From: Balanoglossus misakiensis
Lineage: Eukaryota; Hemichordata
Length of the DNA: 64,000 nucleotides
Direction of reading: 5' to 3'
Assembly (NCBI GenBank): GCA_040954595.2
Contig: CM082587.2
Span: 11,098,001-11,162,000 of the forward strand
Shown piece after piece: positions 60,640 through 64,000 of the stretch. The translations under genes and the position numbers were made by a program. Below the pieces are notes generated by a model that searched no databases, had not been told where the DNA came from, and worked only from the letters and a program-made list of their open reading frames with translations. Numbering within the stretch: the first letter of the stretch is position 1; every line of letters starts with the position of its first letter.

Positions 60640-63600
60640 GGTAGGCTGGAAGCTTACTTCCTGAGACTGTTTGTGCCAATGACGGGTATGACTGCTAATG
60701 AAGTGGTGACCTAAGACAGGTGAAACTCAGGCTTCACTTACAAAAAGTGGAAAATATAATAGCTACATTGGTAGGCTGAAAGCTTACTTCCGGAGACTGT
60801 TTGTGCCAATGCCGGGTAAGACCGCTTATGAAGTGGTGACCTAAGACAGGCGACAGTCAGGCTTCACTTACAAAAAGTGGAAAATATAATAGCTACAATG
60901 GTAGGCTGAAAGCTTACGTCCTGAGACTGTTTGTGCCAATGACGGGTATGACTGCTAATGAAGTGGTGACCTAAGACAGGCGACACTCAGGCTTCACTTA
61001 CAAAAAGTGGAAAATATAATAGCTACATTGGTAGGCTGAAAGATTACTTCCTTAGACTATTTGCGCCAATGACGGGTAAGACCTCTTATGAAGTGGTGAC
61101 CTAAGACAGGCGACACTCAGGCCTCACTTACAAAAAGTGGAAAATATAATAGCTACATTGGTAGGCTGAAAGCTTACTTCCTGAGACTGTTTGTGCCAAT
61201 GACGGGTAAGACCGTTTATGAAGTGGTGACCTAAGACAGGCGACAGTCAGGCATCACTTACAAAAAGTGGAAAATATAATAGCTACATTGGTAGGCTGAA
61301 AGCTTACTTCCTGAGACTGTTTGTGCCAATGACGGGTAAGAACGCTTATGAAGTGGTGACCTAATACAGGCGACAGTCAGGCTTCACTTACAAAAAGTGG
61401 AAAATACAATAGCTACATTGGTAGGCTGAAAGCTTACTTCCTGAGACTGTTTGTGCCAATGACGGGTAAGACCTCTTATGAAGTGGTGACCTAAGACAGG
61501 CGACAGTCAGGCTTCACTTACAAAAAGTGGAAAATATAATAGCTACATTGGTAGGCTGAAAGCTTACTTCCTGAGACTGTTTGTGCCAATGACGGGTAAG
61601 ACCTCTTATGAAGTGGTGACCTAAGACAGGCGACAGTCAGGCTTCACTTAAAAAAAGTGGAAAATACAATAGCTACATTGGTAGGCTGAAAGCTTACTTC
61701 CTGAGACTGTTTGTGCCAATGACGGGTAAGACCTCTTATGAAGTGGTGACCTAAGACCGACGACAGTCAGGCTTCACTTACAAAAAAGTGGAAAATACAA
61801 TAGCTACATTGGTAGGCTAAAAGCTTACTTCCTGAGACTGTTTGTGCCAATGACGGGTAAGACCGCTTATGAAGTGGTGACCTAAGACAGGCGACAGTCA
61901 GGCTTCACTTACAAAAAGTGGAAAATATAATAGCTACATTGGTAGGCTGAAAGATTACTTCCTGAGACTGTTTGTGCCAATGACGGGTAAGACCGCTTAT
62001 GAAGTGGTGACCTAAGACAGGCGACACTCAGGCTTCACTTACAAAAAGTGGAAAATATAATAGCTACATTGGTAGGCTGAAAGATTACTTCCTGAGACTG
62101 TTTGCGCCAATGACGGGTAAGACCGCTTATGAAGTGGTGACCTAAGACAGGTGACACTCAGGCTTCACTTACAAAAAGTGTAAAATATAATAGCTACATT
62201 TGTAGGCTGAAAGCTTACTTCCTGAGACTGTTTGTGCCAATGACGGGTAAGACCGTTTATGAAGTGGTGATCTAAGACAGGCGACAGTCAGGCTTCACTT
62301 ACAAAAAGTGGAAAATATAATAGCTACATTGGTAGGCTGAAAGCTTATTTCCTGAGACTGTTTGTGCCAATGACGGGTAAGACCGCTTATGAAGTGGTGA
62401 CCTAAGAAAGGCGACACTCAGGCTTCACTTACAAAAAGTGGAAAATATAATAGCTACATTGGTAGGCTGAAAGCTTACTTCCTGAGACTGTTTGTGCCAA
62501 TAACGGGTAAGACCTCTTATGAAGTGGTGACCTAAGACAGGCGACACTCAGGCTTCACTTACAAAAAGTGGAAAATATAATAGCTACATTGGTAGGCTGA
62601 AAGCTTACTTCCTGAGACTGTTTGTGCCAATGACGGGTAAGACCGTATATGAAGTGGTGACCTAAGACAGGCGACAGTCAGGCTTCACTTACAAAAAGTG
62701 GAAAATATAATAGCTACATCGGTAGGCTGGAAGCTTACTTCCTGAGACTGTTTGTGCCAATGACGGGTATGACTGCTAATGAAGTGGTGACCTAAGACAG
62801 GTGAAACTCAGGCTTCACTTACAAAAAGTGGAAAATATAATAGCTACATTGGTAGGCTGAAAGATTACTTCCTTAGACTATTTGCGCCAATGACGGGTAA
62901 GACCTCTTATGAAGTGGTGACCTAAGACAGGCGACACTCAGGCCTCACTTACAAAAAGTGGAAAATATAATAGCTACATTGGTAGGCTGAAAGCTTACTT
63001 CCTGAGACTGTTTGTGCCAATGACGGGTAAGACCGCTTATGAAGTGGTGACCTAAGACAGGCGACAGCCAGGCTTCACTTACAAAAAGTGGAAAATATAA
63101 TAGCTACATTGGTAGGCTGAAAGCTTACTTCCTGAGACTGTTTGTGCCAATAACGGGTAAGACCGCTTATGAAGTGGTGACCTAAGACAGGCGACAGTCA
63201 GGCTTCACTTACAAAAAGTGGAAAATATAATAGCTACATCGGTAGGCTGGAAGCTTACTTCCTGAGACTGTTTGTGCCAATGACGGGTAAGACCGTTTAT
63301 GAAGTGGTGACCTAAGACAGGCGACACTCAGGCTTCACTTACAAAAAGTGGAAAATATAATAGCTACATTGGTAGGCTGAAAGCTTACTTCCTGAGACTG
63401 TTTGTGCCAATGACGGGTAAGACCTCTTATGAAGTGGTGACCTAAGACAGGCGACACTCAGGCTTCACTTACAAAAAGTGGAAAATATAATAGCTACATT
63501 GGTAGGCTGAAAGCTTACTTCCTGAGACTGTTTGTGCCAATAACGGGTAAGACCGCTTATGAAGTGGTGACCTAAGACAGGCGACAGTCAGGCTTCACTT

Positions 63601-63900
63601 ACAAAAAGTGGAAAATATAATAGCTACATTGGTAGGCTGAAAGCTTACTTCCTGAGACTGTTTGTGCCAATAACGGGTAAGACCGCTTATGAAGTGTTGA
63701 CCTAAGACAGGCGACAGTCAGGCTTCACTTACAAAAAGTGGAAAATATAATAGCTACATCGGAAGGCTGGAAGCTTACTTCCTGAGACTGTTTGTGCCAA
63801 TGACGGGTATGACTGCTAATGAAGTGGTGACCTAAGACAGGCGACACTCAGGCTTCACTTACAAAAAGTGGAAAATATAATAGCTACATTGGTAGGCTGA
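60640..63900 (+). repeat. Right-hand satellite subdomain with 16- and 4-monomer repeats
   Basis: A variant absent further left, ATCGGTAGGCTGGAAG, occurs near 60640, 62720, 63240 and (as ATCGGAAGGCTGGAAG) 63760. The offsets are 2081 bp (16 monomers plus a 1-bp insertion near 61785), 520 and 520 bp. Companion variants are TATGACTGCTAATG and CCTTAGACTATTTGCGCC. Confidence 0.85.
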
Positions 63901-64000
63901 AAGATTACTTCCTTAGACTATTTGCGCCAATGACGGGTAAGACCTCTTATGAAGTGGTGACCTAAGACAGGCTACACTCAGGCCTCACTTACAAAAAGTG

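Larger units (their letters stand above)
17001..64000 (+). repeat. 130-bp satellite array, 361 monomers, right end open
   Basis: A head-to-tail array with all monomers in one orientation. Taking TGAAAGCTTA as monomer start, the first is at 17001 and the last at 63898, 361 monomers apart. The span is 33 bp short of 361 x 130, and the small indels I can see add up to exactly that. The consensus is 57 G+C of 130 (44%). Most monomers keep one HindIII site (AAGCTT); some have AGATTA or AGCTAA instead. All three frames contain stops and 130 is not a multiple of 3, so it is not coding. No insertion of another element is seen in 47 kb. The size and uniformity suggest heterochromatic, possibly centromeric, satellite, but that is inference. 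Confidence 0.98.

Noticed and set aside
17001-64000. CRISPR array
   Set aside because: Repeats are directly abutting 130-bp monomers with no unique spacers, and the surroundings are metazoan.

Overview
This is non-coding, repeat-dominated DNA from a eukaryote, almost certainly a marine invertebrate animal. The evidence is a 5'-truncated CR1/L2-type LINE ending in a TTGA tail, several DNA transposons with inverted repeats, fragments of a metazoan-style CXC-domain protein, long tandem arrays, and no bacterial-style gene or operon. I cannot name the species. No host gene that looks intact is visible. The longest open frame (14664-16058) is the reverse transcriptase of the LINE.

Layout. 1-3225: a degenerate AT-rich minisatellite interrupted by a 504-bp tandem repeat (3.3 copies), with a 115-bp direct repeat on both sides. 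3310-3529: a 220-bp MITE with 20-bp perfect terminal inverted repeats (TIRs). 3775-11820: a candidate 8.05-kb DNA transposon with 32-bp TIRs and a CTAC duplication. It holds a 355-bp tandem triplication, two sets of diverged inverted repeats, and a decayed gene whose pieces read as a ubiquitin-like domain, two zinc-ligand pairs and a TSO1/tesmin-type CXC domain. 12533-14580: a palindromic, Mutator-like or foldback element with two 507-bp arms. A 775-bp hAT-like element sits inside the left arm, and the intact right arm serves as its empty site. About 14600-16148: the LINE fragment. 16728-16906: a small inverted-repeat element.

17001-64000 (73% of the window): one head-to-tail satellite array with a 130-bp monomer, 361 complete monomers plus a 103-bp partial one, running off the right end. 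Its left edge is abrupt. Variant monomers recur at fixed distances, showing nested higher-order repeats of 4, 10, 13 and 16 monomers and a much larger one of about 11.4 kb (88 monomers) repeated in tandem at about 35.64, 47.07 and 58.12 kb. The biology here is genome architecture: a large, possibly centromeric or heterochromatic satellite beside a nest of transposons, not a gene system. All family names come from motif recognition by eye; no database search was run.
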